Program-made: the position numbers and the translations under genes
Origin: Neptunomonas japonica JAMM 1380
GTDB lineage: Bacteria > Pseudomonadota > Gammaproteobacteria > Pseudomonadales > Balneatricaceae
Assembly (NCBI RefSeq): GCF_016592555.1
Contig: NZ_AP014546.1
Span: 2,924,501-2,988,500 of the forward strand
Reading direction: 5' to 3'
DNA: 64,000 bases
The notes under the pieces: model-generated
Told to the model about the DNA's origin: nothing
The model's database searches: none
What the model saw: only the letters and a program-made list of their open reading frames with translations
Shown here: positions 46,452-55,477 of the stretch, piece by piece
How positions within the stretch are numbered: position 1 is the first letter of the stretch
How the letters are laid out: each line of letters starts with the position of its first letter

Positions 46452-47357
46452 ATGAATACAAGACATTTTTTAACACTTCAGGACCTTTCTTCTGAAGAGC
46501 TAAAGCAGATAATGCATCGTGCTATAGAACTAAAAGCCATGCGCAATAGAGGTGAAGTTTACGCACCTCTTAATAACAAAGTCATGGCTATGATTTTTGA
46601 GAAATCTTCGACACGTACCCGCGTTTCTTTCGAAGCCGGCATGTCTCAATTAGGTGGGCACGCGATGTTTCTATCTTCACGAGACACTCAGCTGGGCCGT
46701 GGAGAGCCGATAGAGGATTCAGCTCGTGTGATTTCAAGCATGGTCGATATAGTGATGATCCGTACATTTGGTCATGACACCATTGAAACCTTTGCCAAGC
46801 ATTCAAAAGTGCCTGTTATCAACGCACTGACTGATGATTACCACCCCTGCCAGCTACTCGCTGACATGCAGTGCTTCCTTGAGCATCGCGGTGATATCAA
46901 AGGCAAAACGGTGACGTGGATTGGCGATGGTAACAACATGTGCCACTCCTACATTAACGCCGCGGCATTATTGGACTTTACTCTAAATATTGCCTGCCCT
47001 GAAGGGTTTGACCCTGACATGGCCTTGGTTGCGAAACACCAAGACAGAGTCAACATTTTCAGGGACCCTAAAGAAGCCGTGAAAGGCTCACATCTTTTAG
47101 TCACTGATGTTTGGGCATCTATGGGACAAGAAGATGAGCAAGAAGCTCGCATGAAAAGCTTCGAGGGCTACCAAGTCAACTCCGCATTGATGGATACCGC
47201 ACACGAAGACGCCATCTTCATGCACTGCCTGCCCGCTCATAGGGGCGAAGAAGTCAGTCACGAGATGATGGATGATCCAAGATCTGTTGTATTTGATGAA
47301 GCTGAGAACCGTCTACATGCTCAAAAAGCGCTCATAGAGTTCTTATTAGTTAAGTAA
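46452..47357 (+). CDS. argF: Ornithine carbamoyltransferase
   Basis: A 301-residue enzyme making citrulline from ornithine and carbamoyl phosphate. [16 protein letters not shown] binds carbamoyl phosphate, [13 protein letters not shown] and [13 protein letters not shown] are further family motifs. Length is normal. It follows argD by 50 bp with a stable hairpin before its start. With argG at 40824 the window holds three of the late arginine steps. A weak hairpin (47366-47389) follows. Confidence 0.96.
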   Translation: MNTRHFLTLQDLSSEELKQIMHRAIELKAMRNRGEVYAPLNNKVMAMIFEKSSTRTRVSFEAGMSQLGGHAMFLSSRDTQLGRGEPIEDSARVISSMVDIVMIRTFGHDTIETFAKHSKVPVINALTDDYHPCQLLADMQCFLEHRGDIKGKTVTWIGDGNNMCHSYINAAALLDFTLNIACPEGFDPDMALVAKHQDRVNIFRDPKEAVKGSHLLVTDVWASMGQEDEQEARMKSFEGYQVNSALMDTAHEDAIFMHCLPAHRGEEVSHEMMDDPRSVVFDEAENRLHAQKALIEFLLVK

Positions 47358-47365
47358 AAATGGAC

Positions 47366-47389
47366 GGCCAACCTTCACGAAGATTGGCC
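47366..47389 (+). terminator. Weak terminator-like hairpin after argF
   Basis: GGCCAA-C-CTT-CACG-AAG-A-TTGGCC forms a hairpin with one mismatch; a run of seven C then TTTT follows rather than an immediate U-tract. Termination here is only moderately likely. Confidence 0.5.
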
Positions 47390-47458
47390 GCGCCCCCCCT
47401 TTTCCGTCTACACTGTAAATATCTGGCGCTTCGTACAGCTCTATTTCAGGACTGATGC

Positions 47459-48373
47459 ATGATTGAATTAAGACATCTCAAAACACTTTCCGCTTTAAGG
47501 GATGCTGGCAGCTTAGTAGAAGCCGCCGAACGTGTTCACCTCACACAATCGGCTTTATCTCACCAAATCAAAGATCTTGAAGACCGGCTAAATTGCTCGC
47601 TGTTCATTCGTAAAACAAAACCCATTTGTTTTACTTCTGCCGGTCAGCGGCTACTCACACTGGCTGACGAAGTATTGCCAATGATACGCAATTCAGAACG
47701 CGATATAGCCAGACTTGCTGGCGGTGAAACAGGGCGACTTAATATAAGTATTGACTGCCATAGTTGTTTTGATTGGTTAATGCCGACTATAGATCGTTTC
47801 CGCCAAAACTGGCCAGAAGTAGAAATGGATCTTTCAAGCGGGTTCACATTTCAACCATTACCGGCACTAGCACGTGGCGACCTCGATCTAGTTATTACCT
47901 CTGACCCTGAAAAGCGCAGTGGGATCACCTATATCCCTCTTTTCAGCTACGAGTCAGTATTAGCACTTAGCAAACGTCACAAACTGAATGCCCGCAAATA
48001 CATACAAGCACAAGACTTAGCTCAAGAAACTGTCATCACCTATCCCGTTGACCAAAATCGGCTAGATCTGTTTACTCGCTTTCTTGATCCCGCCTCCATT
48101 GAGCCTTACGCTATTCGCACAGCCGAGCTTACTCTTATGATTTTACAACTAGTGGCTAGCGGTCGTGGTGTTGCTGCCTTACCTAACTGGGCACTGCATG
48201 AGTACTTACAACGCGAGTACGTTACGGCAAGACCACTAGGCGAGAAAGGCGTGTGGTGTACGCTTTATGCAGCCATTCGAGAGGATCAGAAAAATGCCGA
48301 GTTTATGGTGGATTTCTTAAGTACGGCAAAAGAGGTATCTTTTAGCACATTAACGGGCATCAAATCAGCCTGA
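47459..48373 (+). CDS. metR: LysR-family regulator MetR
   Basis: A 304-residue LysR protein that in E. coli activates metE, metH and glyA with homocysteine as effector. The N-terminus MIELRHLKTLSALRDAGSLVEAAERVHLTQSALSHQIKDLE (in segments) and the SIDCHSCFDWLMPTID effector-domain segment are characteristic of MetR. No met gene is adjacent, so its targets lie elsewhere; glyA at 17895 is a conceivable one but is inference. GGA precedes the ATG. A C10 run and an inverted repeat follow the stop. Confidence 0.9.
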   Translation: MIELRHLKTLSALRDAGSLVEAAERVHLTQSALSHQIKDLEDRLNCSLFIRKTKPICFTSAGQRLLTLADEVLPMIRNSERDIARLAGGETGRLNISIDCHSCFDWLMPTIDRFRQNWPEVEMDLSSGFTFQPLPALARGDLDLVITSDPEKRSGITYIPLFSYESVLALSKRHKLNARKYIQAQDLAQETVITYPVDQNRLDLFTRFLDPASIEPYAIRTAELTLMILQLVASGRGVAALPNWALHEYLQREYVTARPLGEKGVWCTLYAAIREDQKNAEFMVDFLSTAKEVSFSTLTGIKSA

Positions 48374-48386
48374 ACCCGCTTTTCTA

Positions 48387-48443
48387 CCCCCCCCCCATCT
48401 TGACACCCCAATAACTCTGCATTTTTTTCTGTAGAGTTATTGG
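48387..48443. repeat. C10 homopolymer and 11-bp inverted repeat
   Basis: Ten C residues run from 48387 to 48396. CCAATAACTCT (48408-48418) pairs with AGAGTTATTGG (48433-48443) across a 14-nt loop holding T7. It lies between the converging metR and pcaC-like genes. There is no U-tract after the stem, so terminator status is doubtful. Confidence 0.6.
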
Positions 48444-48464
48444 AAACCAATCAACTCAACAATC

Positions 48465-48851
48465 TTATTTACTCTTTGCAAGATGCTCTTCTATGACATC
48501 TTTTGCCGCTCGAAAAGCCTCTTGAGCTGCAGGTGCACCACAATAGACGATAGAGTGCAATAACACCTCTTGGATCTCTTCGGGTGTACAGCCGTTATTT
48601 AATGCGCCTCGCACATGCCCTTTTAATTCTGCCGGTGCCTTTAACGCTGCCAACATCCCGATAGTGACGAGAGAACGCGTACCGCGCGACAATCCATCAC
48701 GCTGCCATGTGGAACCCCAAGCATGCTCATTGATCCAATCTTGGACGGGTTGTGTTAATTCTGTGGTATTGTCGATAGCACGCTGAACAAACTCCTCACC
48801 CATCACTTCTGTACGTACTTTTAGTCCGTTCTCGTAGTCTTCTCTCGACAT
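48465..48851 (-). CDS. pcaC: Carboxymuconolactone decarboxylase family protein, PcaC-like
   Basis: A 128-residue AhpD-fold protein close to gamma-carboxymuconolactone decarboxylase: YENGLKVRTEVMGEEFVQRA, WGSTWQRDGLSRGTRSLVTIGMLAAL and EIQEVLLHSIVYCGAPAAQEAF. PcaC acts in protocatechuate degradation to beta-ketoadipate. No other pca gene is nearby, and paralogues with other roles exist, so the activity is not assured. Length and N-terminus match PcaC rather than AhpD. It is a single gene between metR and the DAHP synthase. Confidence 0.8.
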   Translation of the reverse strand: MSREDYENGLKVRTEVMGEEFVQRAIDNTTELTQPVQDWINEHAWGSTWQRDGLSRGTRSLVTIGMLAALKAPAELKGHVRGALNNGCTPEEIQEVLLHSIVYCGAPAAQEAFRAAKDVIEEHLAKSK

Positions 48852-49064
48852 ATTGCTACCCTCGTTACACTATTGTTAATTTGCAAAGTACTTTATAAGT
48901 CATCCTATAGCAGCCCTTAAAATACACTTTATGCTCCTACAAACACTGACTATTCACACTATCCACTGACCACAAACACATTTCATGACTTCAACACTTG
49001 TTTATTAGTGATGATTCCTTACACTGTGATGCTCTTATAAACACTGATATATAGACGGATCACC

Positions 49065-50423
49065 ATGACTATCTGGACCCCAAACAGCTGGAGAAACAAA
49101 CCTATTGTACAACAACCTGCTTACGCTGACGCCGATAAGGTACGTCAGGTTGAACAGCAGTTGTCTGACTTTCCTCCTTTGGTGTTTGCGGGTGAAATCC
49201 GCTCATTACACAAAAAGCTTGAACAGGTATCGCAAGGTAAAGCCTTTTTACTTCAAGGTGGTGATTGCGCCGAAACATTTACAGAGTTCAATGCCAATAA
49301 AATTCGTGATACGTTTAAAGTACTATTGCAAATGGCTGTCGTAATGACTTTCGCAGGCAGCGTACCTGTCATTAAAGTCGGTCGTATGGCTGGGCAATTT
49401 GCCAAACCTCGCTCTTCAGATACCGAGACAAAAGATGGCGTCACACTGCCAACTTACCGCGGCGATATCATCAACGACAATGCATTTACATCTGAAGCAC
49501 GCGTCCCAGATCCTGAGCGCTTATTAAAAGCGTATAACCAGTCTGCAGCTACGCTAAACCTGCTACGCGCTTTTGCACAAGGCGGCTTTGCAGACCTACA
49601 CCAGGTGCATCGTTGGAACTTAGGCTTTGTAGAACAAAGCCCTCTGGGGGAAAAATACCAACACATGGCTGATCAAATAGATCAGACACTTGCCTTTATG
49701 GAAGCATGCGGTATTCATGCAGAAAATACTTCGCAGATTAACGAAACAGCCGTCTACACATCTCATGAAGCTCTCTTACTTGGCTATGAACAAGCACTCA
49801 CGCGCCAAGATAGCATTAGCCAAGACTGGTATGACTGCTCAGCCCATATGCTATGGATTGGAGACAGAACACGCCAAGCAGATCATGCTCACGTTGAGTT
49901 CCTGCGTGGCGTCCAGAACCCAATCGGCATAAAAGTAGGCCCAACAACTGCTCCGGATGACCTTATACACTTATTAGATATATTGAATCCGAATAATCTA
50001 CCTGGGCGCATAACATTAATTGCCCGTATGGGTGCTAAGCAGATCACTGAAAAGCTAGCGCCGCTGGTGCGCACAGTTAAAAGTGAGGGCAGACATGTGG
50101 TATGGAGCTCTGATCCAATGCACGGCAACACTATAACTGCCACCAGCGGTTATAAGACTCGCAGCGTAGATGCCATTTTGGCTGAAATTCAAGGGTTCTT
50201 TGCGGTTCATCGTGCAGAAGGCACACACGCAGGCGGCGTTCACTTAGAGATGACGGGCAATAATGTTACTGAGTGCATCGGTGGAGCATTCCAGATTACA
50301 GAGGAAGGCCTAGCTCATCAGTATGATACTTTTTGTGACCCTCGACTCAATGGCGAACAAGCATTGGAACTCGCTTTCATGATTACCGACACAATGAAAG
50401 CAGCAAGAAACCAAGCATCATGA
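49065..50423 (+). CDS. 3-deoxy-7-phosphoheptulonate synthase, class II
   Basis: A 452-residue DAHP synthase of the plant/Mycobacterium-type class II, first step of the shikimate pathway. Family motifs include [56 protein letters not shown] and [12 protein letters not shown]. It differs from the class I AroFGH of E. coli. Its stop overlaps the following gene by 4 nt (ATGA). Some gammaproteobacteria keep both classes; the class II form is sometimes tied to secondary aromatic metabolism, but no such genes are near. Confidence 0.94.
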   Translation: MTIWTPNSWRNKPIVQQPAYADADKVRQVEQQLSDFPPLVFAGEIRSLHKKLEQVSQGKAFLLQGGDCAETFTEFNANKIRDTFKVLLQMAVVMTFAGSVPVIKVGRMAGQFAKPRSSDTETKDGVTLPTYRGDIINDNAFTSEARVPDPERLLKAYNQSAATLNLLRAFAQGGFADLHQVHRWNLGFVEQSPLGEKYQHMADQIDQTLAFMEACGIHAENTSQINETAVYTSHEALLLGYEQALTRQDSISQDWYDCSAHMLWIGDRTRQADHAHVEFLRGVQNPIGIKVGPTTAPDDLIHLLDILNPNNLPGRITLIARMGAKQITEKLAPLVRTVKSEGRHVVWSSDPMHGNTITATSGYKTRSVDAILAEIQGFFAVHRAEGTHAGGVHLEMTGNNVTECIGGAFQITEEGLAHQYDTFCDPRLNGEQALELAFMITDTMKAARNQAS

Positions 50424-50746
50424 GCCCGCACAACAAACTCTTAGAGATACTTAACGCTATCTCAAAAGAGATGACATTAAAGGGACTTTGGCAGTCGACG
50501 GCACCGTCTAATGAAGCGCTCAGCAGCACTCAACCCTTTTGTGTTGATACGCTAACTTTTTGTGAGTGGATGCAATGGATCATGCTTCCTAAATTAGAAA
50601 AAATGGCGAAATCAGGAGCTGCGCTACCAAGTAAAAGTGATATGTTTTCGATGGCCGAAGAGGCGTTCAAACGTGTCGAGGTCGATACAAAAATGTTACT
50701 TAGCTTAGTATTAAAACTGGATCATTGCTTGCGTGTAACTCATTAA
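50420..50746 (+). CDS. YqcC family protein
   Basis: A 108-residue helical protein with [44 protein letters not shown] and [15 protein letters not shown], the pattern of the YqcC family (GLW...PS..AL.S..PF..DTL.F..W). Function is unknown. It overlaps the DAHP synthase stop by 4 nt and so is translated with it. A terminator follows. Confidence 0.85.
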   Translation: MSPHNKLLEILNAISKEMTLKGLWQSTAPSNEALSSTQPFCVDTLTFCEWMQWIMLPKLEKMAKSGAALPSKSDMFSMAEEAFKRVEVDTKMLLSLVLKLDHCLRVTH

Positions 50747-50757
50747 CACGAAGACGA

Positions 50758-50799
50758 TTACAGCGGACAGCCAACTAACGCTTGCCCGCTGTAATTTTT
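50758..50799 (+). terminator. Rho-independent terminator after the YqcC gene
   Basis: TTACAGCGG pairs with CCGCTGTAA (9 bp) across a 19-nt loop, followed by TTTTTA on the plus strand. It ends the DAHP synthase-yqcC unit before the converging CBS gene. Confidence 0.8.
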
Positions 50800-50830
50800 A
50801 AGCTTACATCAACAATACATTTTGCATGAA

Positions 50831-51232
50831 TTACCAGCGCAAACCTTCCAAAACAATTTCGTTGTAACTAATCACACCCATCACAGCACCATCTTGAATA
50901 ACTGGGGCCGTAGACAAGCCAAAGCTCTCAAATAGCCTCGCGCAATATTTTACATCCATCTGTGGATCTACCGCCACAACAGGCTTTGCCATCACTTCGT
51001 ATACGTTAACACGCTCAGGGGCACGGTCTTGTGCCACAACCTTCTTAGCAATATCGGATATCAATAAAATTCCATATTCATCATCATCATGACGCTTATT
51101 AATAATGAGGACCGAAGCATCTCGAGCCTTAAAAATATCTAATGCCTCGCGAATAGTTGTCAAACCATCAACCATTCCGTAATCTTGCGTCATAACATCA
51201 CGTACGCGCACAATGGCCTGCTCACGACTCAT
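50831..51232 (-). CDS. CBS-domain protein of the DUF1538/PII operon
   Basis: A 133-residue protein made of two CBS domains (a Bateman module): VRDVMTQDYGMVDGLTTIREALDIFK in the first, VYEVMAKPVVAVDPQ and FESFGLSTAPVIQDGAVMGVISYNEIV in the second. CBS pairs typically bind adenine nucleotides. It overlaps the PII-like gene by 4 nt (ATGA) and is the last gene of a four-gene operon. It is probably a nucleotide sensor for the membrane proteins upstream, which is inference from context. Confidence 0.88.
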   Translation of the reverse strand: MSREQAIVRVRDVMTQDYGMVDGLTTIREALDIFKARDASVLIINKRHDDDEYGILLISDIAKKVVAQDRAPERVNVYEVMAKPVVAVDPQMDVKYCARLFESFGLSTAPVIQDGAVMGVISYNEIVLEGLRW

Positions 51233-51579
51233 AGCTCTTCCTCCACCGCGTCGGTTAATGCTTCTATTTGATGCGCCACGCCCACTGCATCTTCAACATC
51301 TAGCTGAATCGCAATACCTCGCCCTGGCGCTTCATCAAAACCTGCCACATCAGAAATAGTTTCGAGAATCTTACGACTCAAGTGCTCCTCAACAATAAAC
51401 AACAACACATCACGCTGAGTTTCTAGCGACAAGCCAAAAAAAGTTTTGGTCTTAACAACCCCCTCTCCTCTGGCATTATTAATGATTGTTGCTCCCGTCG
51501 CGCCGGCTTCACGTGCAGCCTTCATCACAGTATCGGTTTTACTATCTTCTACAAACACCAACAACAGTTTGAAATGCAT
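51229..51579 (-). CDS. PII-like signalling protein
   Basis: A 116-residue protein with the PII (GlnB-like) fold pattern: MHFKLLLVFVEDSKTDTVMKAAREAGATGATIINNARGEG (in segments), then a shortened T-loop region (VVKTKTFFGLSLETQRDVLLFIVEE) and SRKILETISDVAGF. The canonical T-loop tyrosine and TGKIGDGKIF C-loop are absent, so it is a divergent PII, as seen next to transporters such as SbtA. It lies 4 bp after a DUF1538 gene and overlaps the CBS gene. Likely a nucleotide-binding gate of the neighbouring membrane proteins. Confidence 0.85.
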   Translation of the reverse strand: MHFKLLLVFVEDSKTDTVMKAAREAGATGATIINNARGEGVVKTKTFFGLSLETQRDVLLFIVEEHLSRKILETISDVAGFDEAPGRGIAIQLDVEDAVGVAHQIEALTDAVEEEL

Positions 51580-51583
51580 TTAC

Positions 51584-52396
51584 TTACTCCTTGCTGCCAG
51601 CCAAACTAGCAGACTCATTTTTCTTCGCACGTTTTTCTATCCATTCAATTATTTGCGCGTAACCCATTACGGTAATAATAGGAAACAAACTAGCAAAAGC
51701 AATTAAACCAAAACCATCAATTAAAGCACTACGTCCCGGTACAGTTTCGGCCAAACCAAGACCCAATGCAGCGACCAAAGGTACAGTGACCGTAGAGGTT
51801 GTTACGCCACCAGAATCATAAGCTAGCGGAATAATTAACTTAGGAGCAAACAGAGTTTGCAACACTACGACAATGTAACCGCAGATAATAAACCAATGAA
51901 TGGGATAACCCGTGACAATCCGCCAAGAACCCAATGAGATTCCTATAGCCACACCCAGTGCCACAGCTAAGCGCAAACCCCAAACGCCAATTGCGCCACC
52001 TGACACTTCATTAGCTTTAATCGCAACTGCAATTAAGGAAGGCTCAGCTATCGTTGTACTCGCGCCAATAGCAAAGGCAAAAATGTACACCCAGTAATAA
52101 TCGCTCCAATGCAGAACATCTCCCACTGATGACCCCCATTGGCGTAGAAAATCTGGGTTTGTAAGCTGCTCAGCCATAAGGCGACCGATAGGAAACAACG
52201 CTTTTTCGAGCCCTAATAAGAACAAAGCCAAGCCAACCAATACGTAGGCAAAACCAATAATGACTTTTTTAAGGTTAGGAATACGGCGGCGAATAACTAA
52301 AAACTGAAAGCCAAACAGTATCACTGCAATTGGGATAACATCCCTAACAGTCGACTGAAGTACAATCCAAAACTCATTTAATAAGCTCAACATCAA
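51584..52396 (-). CDS. DUF1538 membrane protein (second paralogue)
   Basis: A 270-residue inner-membrane protein with about seven hydrophobic segments. It carries the family's two signatures: [19 protein letters not shown] in mid-protein and [21 protein letters not shown] near residue 200, then [14 protein letters not shown]. The C-terminus is lysine-rich and cytoplasmic by charge. It overlaps the first DUF1538 gene by 4 nt. Function is unknown; polar residues in TTIAEP and [10 protein letters not shown] within membrane segments suggest a transport path. Confidence 0.88.
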   Translation of the reverse strand: MMLSLLNEFWIVLQSTVRDVIPIAVILFGFQFLVIRRRIPNLKKVIIGFAYVLVGLALFLLGLEKALFPIGRLMAEQLTNPDFLRQWGSSVGDVLHWSDYYWVYIFAFAIGASTTIAEPSLIAVAIKANEVSGGAIGVWGLRLAVALGVAIGISLGSWRIVTGYPIHWFIICGYIVVVLQTLFAPKLIIPLAYDSGGVTTSTVTVPLVAALGLGLAETVPGRSALIDGFGLIAFASLFPIITVMGYAQIIEWIEKRAKKNESASLAGSKE

Positions 52397-53127
52397 ATCA
52401 CCATGCCGTAAGCCATGACAAAGATCATCGGCGTTAATGAAGCAAATGCGATCAAACCAAAGCCATCAATCATTGGATTACGCCCTTCAATAGCAGACGC
52501 TAATCCAACCCCCAAGGCGGTTACCAAAGGCACAGTAATAGTCGAGGTCGTTACACCTCCAGAGTCATAGGCAATACCAATAATTTCTTTGGGCGCTAAA
52601 CCAGTCATAATAACAACTAACAGGTAACCTCCAATAATCATCCATTGGATAGACCAGCCTTTCAGTATTCTGAGAACCCCTAAAACAATCGCCAGCCCCA
52701 CAGAAAAGGCAACTGTTAAGCGCAAACCTGATGCATAACTTTCTTGGGAAGCATCATCAGTTGCTATCATTCCACCGTTTGCAGCAACTGTAGCCGCCTC
52801 AGCGGCCACGGCTATTAACGCAGGTTCTGCGATGGTAGTACCAAACCCCAACGAAAAAGCAAAAGCCAGTAGCCAAAAAACGCTGCCTTTACGAGCAAAA
52901 GCATGAGCCATTGTTTCACCAATCGGAAACAACCCCATTTCTAAGCCAAAAATAAAGAATGTCAGCCCTAACACTACACATAACAGACCAATCACTAATC
53001 CTAAAAAATCAGGTATAGGTTGTTGCAGCACAAATAGCTGAAAAAAGGCAATAACAAGAATAATAGGCAGTAAGTCTCTTAAACTACCTAACATTGAGCG
53101 AAAAAGTGCAACCATTCCTACTTTCAA
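52393..53127 (-). CDS. DUF1538 membrane protein (first paralogue)
   Basis: A 244-residue inner-membrane protein paralogous to the next gene: [48 protein letters not shown] and [21 protein letters not shown], with some seven hydrophobic stretches. It has an extra loop after AAEAATV ([12 protein letters not shown]). It lacks the long C-terminal tail of its partner. First gene of DUF1538-DUF1538-PII-CBS; the two would form a heteromeric membrane unit. Start is Met1 at 53127 or Met5. Confidence 0.88.
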   Translation of the reverse strand: MKVGMVALFRSMLGSLRDLLPIILVIAFFQLFVLQQPIPDFLGLVIGLLCVVLGLTFFIFGLEMGLFPIGETMAHAFARKGSVFWLLAFAFSLGFGTTIAEPALIAVAAEAATVAANGGMIATDDASQESYASGLRLTVAFSVGLAIVLGVLRILKGWSIQWMIIGGYLLVVIMTGLAPKEIIGIAYDSGGVTTSTITVPLVTALGVGLASAIEGRNPMIDGFGLIAFASLTPMIFVMAYGMVI

Positions 53128-53571
53128 TTTCCTTAACTCGTCCTTAATACTAATACATTGTTTAGTTTAGCTTTTTTTTATCAGTCCGTATCAGTTCAAT
53201 AGAAAAAACCACACAAATCATTCTGTAGCTCTATTCCTTGCACGATTCACATTATAGCAATGAAAGCGCAGCTATGATGTTTCTGACTAGGGCCATTAGT
53301 AACGGGGCACATCTTTTCAGGATGATTTTTAATCACCTTGCTCACCGAGATCATAACGATTACTTGTTTAAAGGCTTTCAACATCTTCATTAAGCTTATA
53401 CACCATAAATGAAGCTAATATAACAACCTGAGAAAAACACCAAACATCAGATAGATCAGCATTAATCACACAAATCAACAATAACCCTTAAAAGGTAAAC
53501 CATTAGGCGGCTGACCAACCTTCTTGTTACTGATAAAATAGCGTTTTTTTATTATCTATGACGAGGCTAGC
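53128..53571. other. 444-bp intergenic region, no gene seen
   Basis: This stretch separates the divergent DUF1538 operon and the DUF3549 gene. It is AT-rich, has stops in all frames and no recognised RNA or repeat. A TAAAAT box sits about 45 bp before the DUF3549 ATG, with TTGTTA upstream, but the spacing is poor. Both promoters must lie here. Confidence 0.6.
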
Positions 53572-54651
53572 ATGTCCCAATTCAATAGCATCAGTGATCT
53601 CCTGCGTAATAGCGGAGCACAATTTCGCATTTTTGATATGGGTCGTCGTATTTCAAAAATCAGCAGCGGACAATTTGAAAAGCTAGAACAAGGAATGATT
53701 CCTTACCCAACACCTTACCTACACCATGCCTGGCTAGCACTGATGCTTTGGAACACCAAGGATAAGCAACAAAACGTTGTTTGGTTTCTAAAATTCCCAT
53801 TAGATGAGCAAGGCTTTTTAGTACAAGCCGTTCGCGATGACTTTTTAAATCGTTTAATGCAAAACATCAGTCAGATGCTACAAAAAGAAAACCTAGACCA
53901 AACCAATGACGCATTAAAAGACAACCCATTTTCTTTTACGCCAGAGCAAGAGAAAATGGCAATGTTCCATGCGCAATCAGCTGTCATCATTAACCAACCT
54001 CCTAGCCAATTTTACAAGGATACAAAAGCTTATTTCAGTGGCGATCTAGGTTGGGATAATTGGTCTTCCATTGGTTATCAAGGTGTTGCGGATTTAACAG
54101 CTCGTATAGAAGACGGTAACAACAACTCCTATATACTCAATGCCATACCTGAACTACCTGTAGAACCTCTCAGTGCCCTTTGCACCTGCCTTGAGCACAT
54201 TGAGATAGACCATCGAGTTGCACAGGCATTATCAAAACGCATAGAGCAACTATTGCAACAAGAGCAAGACGGTAACGTTAATTTGTTAGCCTCGTTATTG
54301 CGCGGCCTATCTAACAGCCACAGCGAAGAGCTTAAAAAAGCGGCCATTCAAAAAACGCTCTCTTCACCCTATGCCCATAAAGCAGAAGTACTTGTTGCCA
54401 TCGCTACGCGGTGCAACTTATCACTACAATATCCAGAGCTACTAAGTTTATATCTTGAAAAGCTAGCCATTTCTGAAGCAGGCCAAACTGGATTTTCACG
54501 CATACTGGCAGACCTAATGTTTATTCCAGTGATGCGAGTACTGATTCTACAAGCTTTCAGAAATCCAGAGCGCAGCGACAGCTTGGCAAAAGCTATTGGG
54601 GAAATGTTTGGGACTTCATTTGAGAGCGATACTAATAGCTCGCCTAAATAG
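53572..54651 (+). CDS. DUF3549 family protein
   Basis: A 359-residue cytoplasmic protein: NSISDLLRNSGAQFRIFDMGRRISKIS, LMLWNTKDKQQNVVWFLKFPLDEQG and VQAVRDDFLNRLM, matching the DUF3549 family of Pseudomonas and marine gammaproteobacteria. The C-terminal half is helical and repeat-like. Function is unknown. GAGG 7 nt before the ATG. It converges tail-to-tail with the lambda-P-like gene, one base apart. Confidence 0.82.
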   Translation: MSQFNSISDLLRNSGAQFRIFDMGRRISKISSGQFEKLEQGMIPYPTPYLHHAWLALMLWNTKDKQQNVVWFLKFPLDEQGFLVQAVRDDFLNRLMQNISQMLQKENLDQTNDALKDNPFSFTPEQEKMAMFHAQSAVIINQPPSQFYKDTKAYFSGDLGWDNWSSIGYQGVADLTARIEDGNNNSYILNAIPELPVEPLSALCTCLEHIEIDHRVAQALSKRIEQLLQQEQDGNVNLLASLLRGLSNSHSEELKKAAIQKTLSSPYAHKAEVLVAIATRCNLSLQYPELLSLYLEKLAISEAGQTGFSRILADLMFIPVMRVLILQAFRNPERSDSLAKAIGEMFGTSFESDTNSSPK

Positions 54652-54652
54652 G

Positions 54653-55477
54653 TTAGCCTTTAATATCGCCACTCTCAGGCAAGGTCATATCTAAGCCTTC
54701 ATCTTTAATTTTTTGCTCGGCTTTCTTTTTATAGAAAACCCGGGCACGAGAGCCCTCAGGTTTAGTCAAATAGTACAGCAATGAAGATGCCTTCTCTTCA
54801 CTGACAGATTGAGACTGGCTCCATTCTTTAATGAAAGCATATAAAGTCGCATCGCGGTTATCCGTAATTCCTTGGGCATGAGGCTGATCAAGTACCTCCC
54901 CCTCTCTAAACCGACGTGCAACCATTTCATAATGATAAGCAAACACAGGATAAACGACTCGCTCCTCTTCTGAGCGTAAACGAAACCACTCAGTCTCCCG
55001 TCCAGCATGATACACAACCGGATGGCTCCAAGCATGCTGTGTTGGCTGACTCGCATAACGACACGCCTCCATATAGGCCTGCCTAACACTCGGCACTCCA
55101 TCTCCGGCACCAATGGTTTCGAGAATTTTAAGAAACTCTGAGATGGTAGGCATCCACGCCAGTGTTTCTTTACAGCGATCAACGGCAGCTACCAACTGAG
55201 GCTCAGTGAAAGCAGCAATACTCAGTGCCCACTCTCTTTTCGCTATTCTGATTTCATCTTGGGTTTCAAAACAGCTCTTAAATTTATGTCCGTAAATCGC
55301 CATAAATCGAGCAAATATCATATTCACTAACGCTTTAGTTTCAACACCGATAGGGTCTGCTGCTTTTGTCTGCTTCGCTGACGATTGCAACTCACCAGTC
55401 GGTGTCTTTGATGTCCATGATGGCTGCTGTAACCCGTTTGCGTTTTTCCCTAGTATCTGTGCGGGTGTTTTCATCAT
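54653..55477 (-). CDS. Lambda-P-like replication protein (putative helicase loader)
   Basis: A 274-residue protein whose centre, VNMIFARFMAIYGHKFKSCF, then EWALSIAAFTEPQLVAAVDRCKETLAWMPTISEFLKIL, matches phage lambda replication protein P, which loads DnaB helicase. The first 50 residues are low-complexity. The gene overlaps the upstream DnaT/O-like gene by 86 nt in another frame, with CAGG 6 nt before the ATG. No phage genes surround it, so it appears to be a chromosomal (domesticated) version. Its role as host helicase loader is inference. Confidence 0.72.
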   Translation of the reverse strand: MMKTPAQILGKNANGLQQPSWTSKTPTGELQSSAKQTKAADPIGVETKALVNMIFARFMAIYGHKFKSCFETQDEIRIAKREWALSIAAFTEPQLVAAVDRCKETLAWMPTISEFLKILETIGAGDGVPSVRQAYMEACRYASQPTQHAWSHPVVYHAGRETEWFRLRSEEERVVYPVFAYHYEMVARRFREGEVLDQPHAQGITDNRDATLYAFIKEWSQSQSVSEEKASSLLYYLTKPEGSRARVFYKKKAEQKIKDEGLDMTLPESGDIKG

